A stretch of DNA of 64,000 nt from Asterias amurensis (lineage: Eukaryota > Echinodermata > Asteroidea > Forcipulatida > Asteriidae): assembly GCF_032118995.1 (NCBI RefSeq), contig NC_092661.1:1304501-1368500 (forward strand). The letters are read 5' to 3'. This document shows positions 11,901 to 26,900 of the stretch, one piece after another (positions within the stretch are counted from its first letter, which is position 1; each line of letters starts with the position of its first letter). The notes under the pieces were generated by a model. The model saw only the letters and a list, made by a program, of their open reading frames with translations. It had not been told where the DNA came from and did no database searches. Position numbers and translations under genes: made by a program.

Positions 11901-14900
11901 CCCCTGCCTTTAACAAATTAATTGGTAAACCAAATCATTTTCTGAACGCACAACTTTTTTCCCCCTTTTCAGCTGAAGTAATCTTACCTTATCTCTAATG
12001 GTGAATGGCGGTGTCTTCAAGACTTGTTTAATGGTCTGCATGAGTGTATCTGTTGGTAATGCTCGGATAGCGCTGACCAATTCAACCAAGACCGTCTGAT
12101 CCTCAGTCACTGATGGTACACCCTGAATAGTCAACAAACAGGACAACAAAAACTATTAATAAACCTGGTGTGTTGCGGTGTGTTGTGGTGTGGTGTTTCA
12201 TGATGTGTCATGGCTGAGCAGGTCAAAGCACCAGACTCAAGCTCTGGTGTTTCTGATCAGCAGAGTGTCTGGGTTTGAGTCTCGGTTTTGACACTTCTGT
12301 CATTGTTTCATCATAGTTGCTCTATTCTTCAGAGGGGACATTACACTATAGTTTCTGTGTACTGCAGAAAGATGAACCCAAAAGACTTACTGTTTTGTGT
12401 TGTGTTGTGGTGGGTCGTGGTGTATTGTGGTGGGTTGTGGTGTACTGTGGTGTGTCAGGGCCAAGTAGTTCAGAGCACAAGGATTAAACTCTGGGGCCAA
12501 TTTCATAGAACTGCTTAATGGCAGATTTTGTGCTTACTGCGCGATTTGCATTTCATAGCGCTCATAACTGTAAGCAAACAAGTGTCATGCTAACCTTCTG
12601 ATGCTTACTGCATGAAAATGAATGATGTAATAAAAATACTGAGTGCTTTGATACGCCCATAGGAATGTGATAAAGCGCTGTATGAGAACCTAGTATTATT
12701 ATTATTATTTTGTTCTCACCGTGGTTTGCTTGAAGTTGTTCTTCCTTCTCCAGTCACTCCAGACGACTCCTACAGCAGCTAGCAAATTGACGGGATGATG
12801 TAGAGCTATGGGACTCAGAAGTTCCAGTATCTGCTGCCGACTCCCCTGCAATGGAAAGTTACAAAGATTTAGATGACGATAAATTGTGGATCGTGGCTGA
12901 AGAATATCAGTTGTGTTTGATCCATACAACGATTTGCAGCATATTGCGTAACATCACCTTGTAAACCATTACACGTTGCTATGTAAAAGGAGTAGGTATC
13001 ATAATTCAAAACATAATCCCACATACCTTGCAGGAAAAAAACTGTTAAAGCACCTTATGCATCACTGAGTGACGAATATGAGCGCTTTATAAGAAGCCAC
13101 TATTATTATTATTATTTATGATGTGAGTAAAACAATGTATGTTCAGTACTTTCCCTCAGTCATGTGGAAAAATATCCACTGACACATAACTCAGTTGGGA
13201 TTCAAACACAAGACCTTTGCCATTGTAGTGCATTCTCAATCAACAGATATTTATAGCTTCAAGTCTTCAAGAAAAAAAACTTTACTTGCAGATTTAATAA
13301 CGCAGATGCAACATTAGTCTTGCGACTATCAAACTATGCTTTGTTAAGCTTGAACGTTCTACGTGTTGTTTACATGTACATGAACATGGGTTAATACAAT
13401 TAAGCTTGGGCGATATCGATTTATTTTATTCACGATATATCGCCGACAATATATCGCGATATTCGATATAATCGCGATTAATGAAATTTGACATCATCAG
13501 TCTTCAAACTCCAAGTGAAGGTTGTAGAAGAGACAGTCATAGCTTAAGAGAGGTGTTCTAATGACCTATTCTTCTGGTTTTACTCCAAATCTATGGGGTA
13601 TCAGCTAGCAAATACATCGCGATATTTAATCGATATATCGATATATCGCAATTATCGCGATTATCGCGATATATCGCGATATATCGCAATATATCGATAT
13701 TTCGATTAAAACCAAATCCATCCGATATCAAAATCGTGTCCATTTAATATCGCGATATTCGATAATATCGTGATATCGCCCAAGCTTAAATACAATGTAT
13801 GGGTTTTTGCGCTACTTCCGTGATTGGCCAACTAAATCTACATACAACGCAAAGGGTTACTAAGCTAAAACAAACAAGCTGTGATTAGTACCTGTACTTA
13901 CTGTTATCCATTTAAGGTCAAAACTGTGTCACACATTTTTTGTTGTTTACAACTTTTAGAAGTTTTCACAAAATTGAAAGAGCACTAGGCTCCAACATTA
14001 TTACACCTGGTCACTATACCACTTAATTCATTCCTCTAACTATCTCAGCTCCCTGGGAGTATACAGCCTGTGCAACAAATATGTAGACTAAGTCAATCAC
14101 AAGAACCATCTCTGCCCGAACAGGTACCCGTTTACTCCTGGCTGAAGAGAAGCAACTATTAAGTGACCTGCTTAAGGACTTGAGTGTCATGACTGGGATT
14201 CGAACCCACATTCTGATGACATTAAGCCACCAGACGTCAATTTCACAAAACTCTTCCTAACTTAAGACTAATCTTAGGACTTAGGACGAGTCCCAACCCT
14301 GCACTGTAGCATGCAGACCTTAAGATTAAATTCTTAGTAACGTGTCTTAACTCGAGATAAGACGAGTCCTAACTCTTTGTGAAATCGACCCCAGAACAAG
14401 AGCCATATGCACTGAGCCGCTCGGCTACGTACATGTACTGCGTACTGCAATATGGTATCGTGGGGTGAATGCATCTTCACAGTGCACAGACAGTTGTGGC
14501 ACAGTTGTTCCATCATACGAAACCTGCCCAGTTGACTGGTTTTAAATGGTTCATATACAGGTAGGCCACCTCGCCCAAATAATAGGAGGGTTTTAAAACT
14601 TTGTTAGTAACTAAACTAAGAAGAAGTTTGAGAAGTTAAAATGCAGGCAAACTAAGACTGACCATCTATCAAAAACAAAACAAGCTAAAGAAGTCAACAA
14701 GAAAGAGTAAACAATAAAAAGATTGACGTCTGTAAAGATTTGGGACAATATCTTCTCTACAAAACTACATGTACTTGTCACAACGTTAAAATGTGAAAAC
14801 GCTCACAGCAACTAATTTCATGGCAATACTTACCATGAAATCTTACAAAACATATTAGAATCGTTTTACGGCAAAATGCGGCTGTTGCTTTAAAAGGGGA

Positions 14901-17900
14901 AGGCCATTTTTCATTTTAAAAAGGGTACTTCAATTGGAAAATCTTCAAGTCCATGGGAAACTTTTGAAAAGGGCCACCTAGCTAGGACTAGGGCCAACGA
15001 AGGCCATGGCTAACACTCGTTAGTCCAATAGTACTTTCCAAATGTTGTTTTTTTTTTTTTAGATTTGTGAAAGAACAAACAAAAATAAAAACTGAAAATA
15101 AAATACTGAAAAAAAAAACCACTTAAGTAAGGTCAGTAGGTTGTTAGGAATTATACACTTCATTCCATAATTTGACATCATGCAATAAGACAGGAAAAGT
15201 CGATCCAAAAAAGCTCAAAAAGTGTTACAGTGGGTCAATTCCACTTCTGACACCGTTCCACTGAGAACTGAAACAAGTTGTTTGTTGGAAAGGCTACAAG
15301 CAAACAATTCAGTATAACACATTTGTGACTGGCTCTCAGCAAACTATGAAAGTAAACAAACATTCTACATCATGTTTTTCTACAAATAAGTTCTTATTCA
15401 TCAGATTTTAATAGCTCTCAAGTTTTCTACTTAAAACCAAATCTGCATATTAGTATTTGGTTACCAGCCAAAATGCTATGTGACAATGTTTGTGACTGGT
15501 TCTCTGCTGATTTTCATTGAGCTTCAACTCAATGGTTGATAATGTTTAATGGGTTTGCATACTTTTAGTATTAGCTCTCAAAATTAAAACTGGCCACAAA
15601 GCCATTGTTAGTTATTGTTTATAAAAGTTGACCACTAAATTTTGTTCGCCAAATAAATTAAAAAATATCATACAGTCAGCCTATCCTACAGTACACGTAT
15701 AAAGCAACCAATAGTGTTACTATCTTACCTCCGTAGAAAGCTGTGTTGAAAATGCCAGGGTGATATAATACAAGAGAAAAATGTGTTATTTGTGCGCCAG
15801 TTTGAGTAATCAATATTTCTGCACCCATGCGCTCCCCAACAGCTGCTTACAGGGTGTTATAATAATCACTAATGTGCTAGCTGTGCAAGCAAAGAACGCT
15901 TAGCAACATCCATAAATCCCCACACAAGAAAAAAATCACTTGTTACCTGTTTGTCTTGTCTCCATGTTTATAGTTAGTCTGTCGAGGCCGTCTCCTCCAA
16001 GCCTAGCCTTAATCTATCAGCCTCATACTCTCTTTCGTCAAGCTTTCATAGACTAAAGACCCGGTCCCACTGCAGTGATAACGATAACGATAACAATGCA
16101 GAGAGAACGCATTCTATTGGTTGAATGAGTGTGTGCGTGGTCTGCGTGGAGCAATTCAACCAATACAATGCGCTCTCTTTTCGTTGTGATCGTTATCGTT
16201 TTCGTTATCGCTGCAGTGTGACTCGGTCTTAACTATTTTCCCTCCACCCTCTGTGCTTGTTATTTTGATTTCCTATATAATATAAGCGTTATATCTTAAA
16301 AAAAGAAGTATGAAATAAATGTTGACTTGAATTGAATTGAATCCTAAACGATTTACCTTAGGTGGTCCGAAGCTCCAACTTGGGGGTTCTTGTGGCTTTG
16401 AGATGGAATCCCTCAGCCTCTCACAGCGAAGGACGACTGACCATAGTTTAGCCACGCTATAGATGATACTTGGCAACATGCCAAGGAGACCCTTCCTAGC
16501 CTCCGCCTTGGGGCTGTTGGATTGACCACTGGCTGGGTTGGCCGTACTCTGTCAAAAACAAGAAGCAATTAAGACATAAGACATAATGAAATCTTTCCAG
16601 AAAGAAGAAATTACATTGCTCGCATAAGTTTAACAAGCCACAAACGTCAAAAACTTACTAGAGGCAGACACAAATATTGCACAAAAACAACGCACAAGGC
16701 ACTTCAACATACAGTATTTTCCAGCAAAGTATGTGGCACTACGTTTGAATTATGAGATCTGCTCCTTTTACTTTTAGAATTAAAATTAGAATGTTTTAGT
16801 GTCTGCATCATAAATATACCGAAATTTAGTTTCCATTGGCACATAAGAATTAAACAATTAGTAGTTAATAATTACAACGTTTCACAGATTAAAAGGATAG
16901 AAATATACACACTAAATATAAGTAAAACATCCACCATAGCACAATGTAATGATTTACAAGGTGCTGTGGCGCAATATGCTGCCAATCAAACCAGGAACAC
17001 CGGGGGGAGCCCCTTCTCTTTTTGATAAGTGCACCGGGTTCTTTTACGTGCAATACATGCACTTTTACTAACATTACAAAAAACACAGGACCAGGTTCAC
17101 CTCCATTACATAGCACACAGGGCCAACAGCTTTACGTCCCATCCAAAGGATGAAAGACAATGAAGGGGGGAGGGGGTTACAATTTGTCCAATATCTAGCA
17201 CCAAATGTTGGAGCCCCTCTTAGACTACCTTGCTCTTGTCTCTAGTCAGTGCCCCCAAGAGGCTGCTGAGTAGAGGTGTAGTCGATGTATTAATCTCAGA
17301 CTCTACCACGCTGGTGCTAGAAGCTGGACCAGAGTGTCGACTCCCCATCGTAGAGAGGTTTGAGGTGCTCTCCAGGAGGCAGAAGTGGCAGATGGTGGTC
17401 AGGCCTTCCAGCATGGTCACAATGTGGTCTGGTGGAACGTTCTCCAGGTTCACCTCCAACCTGCTACACATCAAATCACAAATTAAATAGCTCAGGGTTA
17501 ATAATAGCAACAATCAATTAATAGACGGAAATTTGCACCAGGGATAAAGGATATTAATTGTGGTTGTACCCATATATCTAACACCGATGTGTGTTATTAG
17601 CACTGTATACTCAGTGCTACCCAAGTTATGTAAAAAATAATAGACATTTTACTTAGATGGGATTCGAACCCACACCCTTTAACATTCTAGAGAATACAAA
17701 CAAACATACACGTAAGGCATTTGTAAAACACCACTACGTCAAGAACGCAGAGCATTAGGTTGGGAATAGATAATGTTTGATACACTTCTTGAATGGGCAT
17801 AGAGCAGTACATACGTATACAGTAGAACTAACTTGTAAAAATTTCATTTTAAAAGATGGGCCCTAGCAAACTGCCGAATATCTGGAGCAGTTATGTCAAT

Positions 17901-20900
17901 GTGGGAAGAATGATTCCGTAGTTGAAATAAACAATCTGAGAAACGTTTCACACAAAGCAATGTCTTTAAATTATGACTTAAGCATGAGTGTCTTACTTCT
18001 TAGAGGAATCTCCCGGTGTGTAGAGAATCGTCAACTGCTCCAGGTTCTTACAGAGCTGCTTTGAGACTGGAATGGCCAACTTGGGCAATCCCCGCTCCAG
18101 ATGTGGTAGAGCCTCAGTCACAACGGACACCCAGTGCCGATGCATGTGACAGATCTGGTACTGTTGGAGGGCGCTCAAGACAGCCCGGATGAAGATGGAC
18201 TGGCTCCCGAAACGCTCCGAGCGGACGAACCCCATGGAGGATGGATTCTGCGGGGTGAACTTCATCCTGAGGTATTCCCACTCGCTGTCTCCGTTGCTTC
18301 CTGTGTCCGTGTCGTCCTTCAGGGTGAAGAGTTGATCTTCAAGAAAGATGAGGGTACGTGCCAGCTTCAGCAGCTGAATCTGAAACGCCTGGGCACCTCG
18401 ATCAGACATATTTGGAGAGATATCTAGAATGATGTCGGCTTCTTTGGTTTGGCTTTTTGACTTGGTGTGACTGTTGAAGACAGATGATAGCAAACAGTAG
18501 AGAACGGCCTTCTGGACTTTGGACCTGATCAGGAGGTCGCTGATGAACGTGGCCAGTCCTCGCCCGCTGTCCTTGACGATGTAGACAAGCTCATGAAGAA
18601 TCAGACGAAGAACCTCCATGCTTGCAATTTGCACATCCCTGTTACCATGGACGTCGCTTTCCCTCGCCTTTAAGTCTCGCGGATAGTAACTCCTCATGTA
18701 GTACACACAGATTAGGACAACAATCTCTAGATAGGTGCTACTGCGGAAGGCCGTCAGTGCCTCTTGCTCTAGGTCAGAGTAGAAGTCCTGCCCAGTGATG
18801 CAGCGTTTATGCCGGGCGAGAAGCTGCTGTAGTTTAATGAGCTGTGGCGTGTTGGTGCTGCTGATGCTTGTTGACGACATGGCGCACACAAACAGCCAGG
18901 GGTTTGTGCTTAGTATCGCCTTGATCGTTGACAGCACATACAGCATCCGCTGTGCGTCGTACACCTGCACGTACAGCAGAATGTGTTGCTGCAACGCAGG
19001 GACTGCATTTAACTTCAGAGCGGGGAGTCTCTTTAGCTGATCTGCTGCTCTCCCGTCTCCAGTTGTCCCAACCTCAACATCACTCTGTTCCGTTTCCATA
19101 CCAGACATGGCATGTTCAAGGTCGTCCAGGGCATAGTCTTCTGGGGCGAGGTTTTCCAAATTTCCCGACCTGGCAGATTTGGAACTCGGAGATCCTTGAG
19201 ATACAACTGAAGACTGCTTGGTGGCGTTGGGAGTAGCATCACCCCAAGGCACATCTTTCCTGTTATCTTCGAGGGTAGTTCCATCAGCCTTCCTCACCGC
19301 CTCATCAATTACCGACATCAATATCCCTCTCACAGCATCCTCAATTGTCTCATTCACGTCTTCATTGTACACGTATGACGGCTCCTCACAAAGATCGTCG
19401 GAACTGTTGCTAGGTGTTGTGGTCTTCTCGCCCAATGACGAAGGAAGATTCCCCAGATCCGACTGGCGTCGTTCCACTCTACCAGTCTTCTCCTCGTCTT
19501 TCGAGATCTTCCTTGACGTCGTAACCTTTCCTCGTTGACTCGTTGCGGAGACGTCGCTATCGGAGTCGCTGCCGTATCCTGGCTGGGTCATGGGGTTGAC
19601 CGTGACGCTCAGTGTCTTACTGAGCATCTGCGGCGGCACGCTGTATCTCAGACCTGTGTTTGCTTTGTTGGTGACGTATTTCATCTTGTCATCAATGGTT
19701 GTGCAGGCAAAGACAGGGTCTTGCCTGCTTGGGTTGATGGCTATGGCGCGTTTACCATCCTTGATGACATAGTACTTAACCTGCATCAACAAAAAGACAA
19801 TCATAACTTAAGACACTCCATAATGCTTTTAAAACTTTAAAAAGTCAGAGAAAAAGTTTTGTAGGGTCTTATTTCAACAACGACTTCTCCGACTTGGAGG
19901 CAACCAACTGCAGTGCATGCTACACGACCATTTTTCAAACAATGTCTTACAATCCCCAAGGGAACAAATGTAAACATTTAAATGTGAATTCATTCTCTTC
20001 GGAGACTGGTTGCCTGTAAATCCTTAGTATCTGCGATATCCATTTAATTTGACTTCTATACACATTAAAGGAACATTAAAGAATTGGGTTTTGCTAACAA
20101 AACAGTTGCTGGCAGTGTAATTCACCATACTGACAAACCTGTAGAAGTGTGAGATCGATCAGCCATCTGGGTCATGAGAGAATAGTGAAAAACAGATAAC
20201 AAATTTTGCATTGCATCGATGCCAAAATAGAAATGAATAAAACGCTCACTGAGCGATAAACTCCAAACGCGAAGTAAATTATTTGTTTCTCTTCAAATAT
20301 GACATTTCAGACACAAATAATTAAAGGGATGTTTTCAACTATCATCATCATTAGACCTAGTTTGATGTAAATCTGTGATCTTCACGATTTCTTTTGTTTA
20401 CCAATTCTGTAACGTTCCTTTAAAGGCAGTGGACACTATTGATAATTGTCAAAGACTAGCCTTCACAGTTGGTGTATCTCAACATAAGCATAAAATAACA
20501 AACCTCTTAAAATTTGAGCTCAATCGGTCATCGGTCAAACGAAGTTGTGTGCGTTTAGATGGTTGATTTCGAGACCTCAAGTTCTAAATCTGAGGTCTCG
20601 AAATCAAATTTGTGGAAAATTACGTCTTTCTCTATAACTATGGCACTTCAGAGGGAGCAGTTCCTCACAATGTTTTATACAATCCACCTATCCCCATTAC
20701 TCGTCACCAAGTAAGGTTTTATGCTAATAATTATTTTGAGTAATTACCAATAGTGTCCAATGGCTTTAACATACAGTGACCTACGTTATACTCACCTCTC
20801 CTTCTATGCTACTAATGCTATAAATCCGACTCTCAGCCTCAGCTGCAGCTTCCTCCTCAGCCGAGTCACCAGTTGCTTTCTGAGCCGGCTTAGTGTGAAG

Positions 20901-23900
20901 GAACTGCACAGACACTCTAGCAGTGGCTGGGTGTAGAAGGACTAGCAGGATCGGCTCAAGGAGGCGTGCTATATCGCCCCGGTCGATAGCATGTACAAGC
21001 CATGTCTGGGTGACTGAACGTATCATACAGTCAGGGCATTCTAGACTGTCCATCATGACAAGGAGAGACCTATAGGCAGGAAAGATATAACACTTTTCAG
21101 ATTACACTAAAAAAAACGTTATTTTTTTGTATGCAAGTTACATACTAAGATTGACAGACGATAGCAGCATATTGTGCCACAGCACCTTGCAAACCATTAC
21201 ATGGTGCTAAGGATTAGGTCTTATATCTCAAGCTTCATCCCACTCCTTGCAGTAATAACACCTAAAGCTTTGTATCCTTTGGCAAAAGGAGCGTTATAAA
21301 TACGGTTATTATTATTATTATTATTATTATTAATAGCCAAAGGTCCTGAGGTAATTAGAGACGTGGATTAAATAATATAATAACAAGTTCTTATATAGCA
21401 CATTTCACAATAACCGTCTCAATGTGCTTTATATTGGTGCCCAGGTCATTAGGCCAATACTATTCCTCAATAGTTTCTCAGCTCCCTTGGGAGTATACAA
21501 CCTGGGCAACAGTAGCGCTTCATAGTATCAACCTCTACCCTCGCATGTACCATTTTTACCCCAAGGTAAAGAAAAGCAATTATAGTAAAGCATCTTGCTC
21601 AAGGACACAAGTGCCTCGACCGGGATTCGAACCCACACTCCGATGACTTAACCACCAGAATTTGAATTTGATGCTCTAAACCACTCGGCCACAACACCCT
21701 AATACAACTCTTGATTATTCCAAGTCTTAATTACCTGTCGAATGTGAGGACTTTGCTGGCAGGACTTGCGCTGAGAATCTGAGGTCTGATGAGATGCCAT
21801 AGCTGGGCATACTTGATGTGTGCGGCTAACGACACAGCCTGGCAACAAATAATTGATAACAAATTCATAATTATTTCAAGCAGCTGCCTTTTTCATTATA
21901 TTAGCGTCGGCTTCGAAGAAGTACAACGAATGAACTCATCTCCAGTCTCGCATTAATTTTGCAGTCAAATTCTATGTAGACATTTATGTAACAAGCTGTG
22001 TCATAAGACACCTGTTGTAGACATAGTTGTGTAAGATGTAATATGAGACAATGGAATGTCCACCCAGGAAGCTTGCCTCCTGGAAGATGATCAGTGATTA
22101 ATAAAGCAGTCCTCTACAGACCAGCACACAAGTAAGTGTCTAATGAGTCCCTCCATGCATTGTACATAAAACATGGTGTCAGAAGGGATAAAATTTAACA
22201 AGTTCTGAAAATGGCTGAAGTGAGTAAGAAAAGAGTGGATGGATTAAAACCGCCAGAGTCGTTCACGCCAGGAACCACACCGGCTACACAATGGAAAAAA
22301 TGGAAGAAAACGTTCGACCTCTATGCGAAAGCAACAGGACTTGAACACAAAGATAAAGATGTACAAGTGAGCGTATTCTTACATGTAGCTGGAGCAGAAC
22401 TTATAGACGTCCATGAAACACTGGAATATACAGACAGTGAAGACGCGACGGACCTCAAGCTACTCATAAAGAAACTGGATGGATACTTTCTACCCAAGCA
22501 AAACATCACATATGAACGGCATGTTTTCAACACCACGTCACAAGAAGATGGACAATCCATTGATGGCTATGTGACGCTCCTCAAGAAAAGAGCACAAACC
22601 TGTGAATTTGGTGAGCTCACAGACAGCTTGGTCAAAGACAGACTGGTAGTAGGCATGAAGAAAGATTCAGTCAGAGCGAAACTCCTCCGAGAAACAAATT
22701 TGGATTTGCCCAAAGCAATAGATATATGCAGAGCTGCAGAGCAATCGCAAACACAAATGGGAGTCATCAGTGGACAGAATCCAACTGTAAACGCTGTTAA
22801 AATGAAGCACAGACGTGACAGCAAGAAACAGTCCTCAGCAAAAGGAGATGACCAGCCATTTGACTGCAGAAGATGTGGACGAGAACATGGCCGACGACAA
22901 TGTCCAGCATACGGCAAAGAGTGCAGCACCTGTGGGAAGCAAAATCACTTCGCCAAGATGTGCAGAGCAACTACCTATCCACCACGCGGTCGGGCGGAGA
23001 AAACAGCATCAAGCGGACCAAGAAAGACAGCAAGGAGGACAACCAAACAGAAAATGGAGGAACTGCACCTACAGTTTGAACAATCGGACACAGATGAAGA
23101 CGAACTGTACGTTGAAGAACTCACTCAATCAGGAAATGCATGGTACATAAACCTAACACTGATGAACGCTAGAAAGAAAGGGACAATTAAGTTTAAATTA
23201 GACACTGGAGCCCAATGTAATGTTATGCCAGAGAGTGTGTTTAAGCAAATATGTACATCAAAAGACCTGACAAAATCTAAGGTAAGACTAACTACATACA
23301 GTGGTCATAAAATAATACCAAAAGGGAAATGTATCTTAACATGTGAGCATAAAGGAATGTTCCAAAATGTAGAAATGTTAGTAGTGGAAGGAAAAGTAAC
23401 TCCGATACTAGGTCTACAAACATGTAAAGATCTCAATCTGATCAAGCAAGTAGATATGCTGAATCAAAATGTTGAAGATAAATACAAAGAAGTATTTCAG
23501 GGTCATGGATGTATGCCAGGAAAACAGCATCTAAAAGTAAAAGAAAATGCTAAACCAGTGGTGCACGCACCAAGAAGAGTGCCGGTAGCCCTAAGAAAAC
23601 AAGTGAAAGAAGAATTAAAGAGAATGGAAAAATTAGGCGTGATAGAAAGAGTCACGGAACCATGCGAGTGGGTAAGCTCCATGGTGACTATAGTCAAACC
23701 AAACAGAAAAAATGTAAGAATCTGTATCGACCCACTAGACTTAAACAATGCCCTAGAACGCGAATACTACCCTATGAAAACGATCGAACAGATTACTGAT
23801 AAACTGCCAACAGCGACCATATTCACAACGTTGGATGCAAATTCGGGGTATTGGCAAGTACAACTTGACGAAGAAAGCTCAAAATTATGCACTTTTAATA

Positions 23901-26900
23901 CAGAACAGGGTAGATACAAGTTTCTGAGATTGCCTTTTGGAATAAAAGTGGCACCTGAAATATATCAGCGACTGATGAATGAGTATTTCGTAGATATGGA
24001 CGGAGTAGAAGTTATCATGGATGACATAGTAATCTTTGCGAGTGATGAAAACACTCATGATGAAAGATTAGAGAAAGTTCTCAAAAAATGTAAAGAACTG
24101 AACATCACACTGAACAAAGAGAAATGTAAGTTCAGACAAAGTGAAGTAAAATACATGGGACATATTCTATCAAAGGATGGCCTAAAGCCAGATCCTGCCA
24201 AAATTGAAGCGATCAAACAAATGAAAAAACCTACGAGCAAACAAGAAATGATGCAATTCTTAGGTATGGTGACCTATCTTGCAAAGTTCATAAAGAATTT
24301 GTCAGATATAACAGCCCCGTTGAGAAAACTAACAGAGAAAGAGACACTGTGGCAATGGCATAGTGAACATGACAAAAGTTTCCAAAAGCTCAAGAATATG
24401 CTAACAAAAGCTCCAATCTTGCAGTATTATGATGTGACAAAAGCACTTGTTCTGAGTTGTGATGCAAGCAGTCTAGGGACTGGAGCAGTGCTACTACAAG
24501 AAAAATTGCCAGTAGCGTACGCCTCAAAGGCATTCACAAAAACGCAACAAAACTGGGCGCAAATTGAAAAAGAGCTAGCAGCCATAGTATTTGGATGTGA
24601 AAGATTTCACCCATATATTTTTGGACGAGATGTTGAAGTGGAAACTGACCACAAACCATTGGAGACAATATTTAAGAAACCATTGCACACTGCACCAATG
24701 CGACTACAAAAGATGCTACTAAACTTGCAGAAGTATAGTCTGAAAGTCAAGTATGTAAAAGGCACACAGTTGCATGTAGCTGATGCACTAAGTAGAAATT
24801 TTGTACCAGTGTGTGATCACACAAGAGATCTTGACATACCAATATGCATGGTAGAATGTTTACCAATGTCAAGTGATAAATTAACTGAACTCAAAAAAGA
24901 GACAAACAAAGACCAAGAATTACAATCTCTTAAAGAAGTAGTACGATCAGGATGGCCAGAGACAAAACAAGATGTACACTCAAGTATTAGAGTATACTGG
25001 TCGTTCAGAGAAGAAATAACAGTAGAAGACCACCTGGTATTCAGAAGCAATAGAGTAATAATACCAAAGTCAATGAGAAATGAAATGATAAAGAAAATCC
25101 ATCAAAGCCACCAAGGTATCGAAAAAAGCAAAAGCCTCGCTAGAGATATAATGTACTGGCCAGGCATGTCTGCTCAAATTCACGAAGCAGTAGAAAGGTG
25201 CTCAACCTGTAATGAATTTGCAAAACGAAACGCAAAAGAGCCTATGATGTCACATGACAAACCAAGCAGACCATGGGAAAAGGTTGGCACAGATTTGTTT
25301 GAGATTGATGGACAACAGTATTTAGTAATTGTTGATTACTATTCCAGTTACTTTGAACTTAATCGATTGGTCTCCACCACAAGCCAGAAAGTTGTAGAAT
25401 TGTGTAAACAACATTTCGCTAGACATGGAATCCCAGAAGAAGTGATTTCAGATAATGGACCCCAGTATGCAAGTGAAACATTCACTAACTTCAGTAAAAA
25501 GTGGAAATTCAAACATACACTTGTATCACCAAAGTACCCACAAAGCAATGGAAAGGCTGAGAAAACAGTGGGGATAGCAAAACAGCTAATCAAAAAGGCA
25601 AAAAAGGACGGGAGAGACCTTAATCTAGCATTACTAGATTACAGAAACACACCGATCCAAGGTATAGGTAAATCACCTGTACAACTGCTAATGAGCAGAA
25701 GAACAAACACAATTCTGCCAACGAAAGCAACACTACTAAAACCAGAGATAGTAAAATGTGTGAAGCAAAAGTTAAAACAACAAACCGAAAAGCAAAAGAA
25801 ATACTATGATGCAGGGACAAAAGAGTTGCCACCCTTACACAAAGGTCAACGCATTTTAGTAAGATGTGATAAAACCTGGAAACCAGCTGTTGTAATAGAT
25901 AAGAGTAACAAACCAAGATCATATATTGTCAAGACAACAGGTGGATCAGTGTTCACAAGAAACCGAAGAGACTTGAAACAAACAAAGGCCACTCAAATGG
26001 AAGACCAATTAGATTGGGAAATAGAAAACCAACAAGATACACCTGGTATAATCGAAACAAACCACCAACCACAAACTCAATATGTAACCAAATCAGGCAG
26101 GGTAAGCAAACCTCCTGAGAGATACACACCAATAAGCCACTAATCTAAATAATATGGATGTCAAACAAATAAATGCAAACAAATATTGCAAATATTGGAA
26201 ATCCATTAAAACAATGGACTAGACTAATAATATGAATGCTGGATTTGACTTTCATGTTATAATACGGATAGATTGTTAGATTATGTAGAAGTAGAAAGTT
26301 TATATGTAAAATTAATAAGTTGCTGAAACCAAACAAGGTTTGTTTATTAATATTAGTTGTCATCAAATCAATGTAAAACCAATTTTGAAAATATATACTG
26401 AAGTCAAACTCAAATGAATACACAACTCTGAAACCAATATTATACCGGAATATTTGTTATGTACTTGATTATATTAAATCCTGACAACTGTAGTAATTAT
26501 TATATTAAAAACAGAAACCTTTGAAAAACAGGGAGATGTAACAAGCTGTGTCATAAGACACCTGTTGTAGACATAGTTGTGTAAGATGTAATATGAGACA
26601 ATGGAATGTCCACCCAGGAAGCTTGCCTCCTGGAAGATGATCAGTGATTAATAAAGCAGTCCTCTACAGACCAGCACACAAGTAACAGTGTCTAATGAGT
26701 CCCTCCATGCATTGTACATAAAACAATTTACATATAAAACATCATTATATGGATGTGTACTGTAATACATGCTTGTTGTGTCCAATGACATCACTGGGTT
26801 TGTACGGCCAATACAAGGGCCCAATTTCATAGAGCTGCTTAAGCATAAAATATTGCTCAGCACAAAACAAATATTGCTTACCAGAATAACATTACCAGCA

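Larger units (their letters stand above)
21987..26725 (+). mobile_element. Ty3/Gypsy LTR retrotransposon, whole-looking (Mag/SURL-like)
   Basis: A 4.7-kb element flanked by the 5-bp direct repeat ATTTA (21982-21986 and 26726-26730). The LTRs (21987-22173 and 26537-26725) begin TGTAACA and end AAAACA and look almost identical, so the insertion is recent. The inside has a primer-binding region, one long gag-pol frame and a polypurine tract. It looks whole. Two CCHC knuckles and a fused gag-pol suggest the Mag lineage, to which sea urchin SURL elements belong (inference). It sits in antisense in the DOP1 intron between the exons at 21838 and 27065. Confidence 0.95.

Noticed and set aside
18134-19840. 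Several 60-106 codon plus-strand frames opposite DOP1 exon 11
   Set aside because: Antisense shadows of a 1.8-kb coding exon with no recognisable domain.
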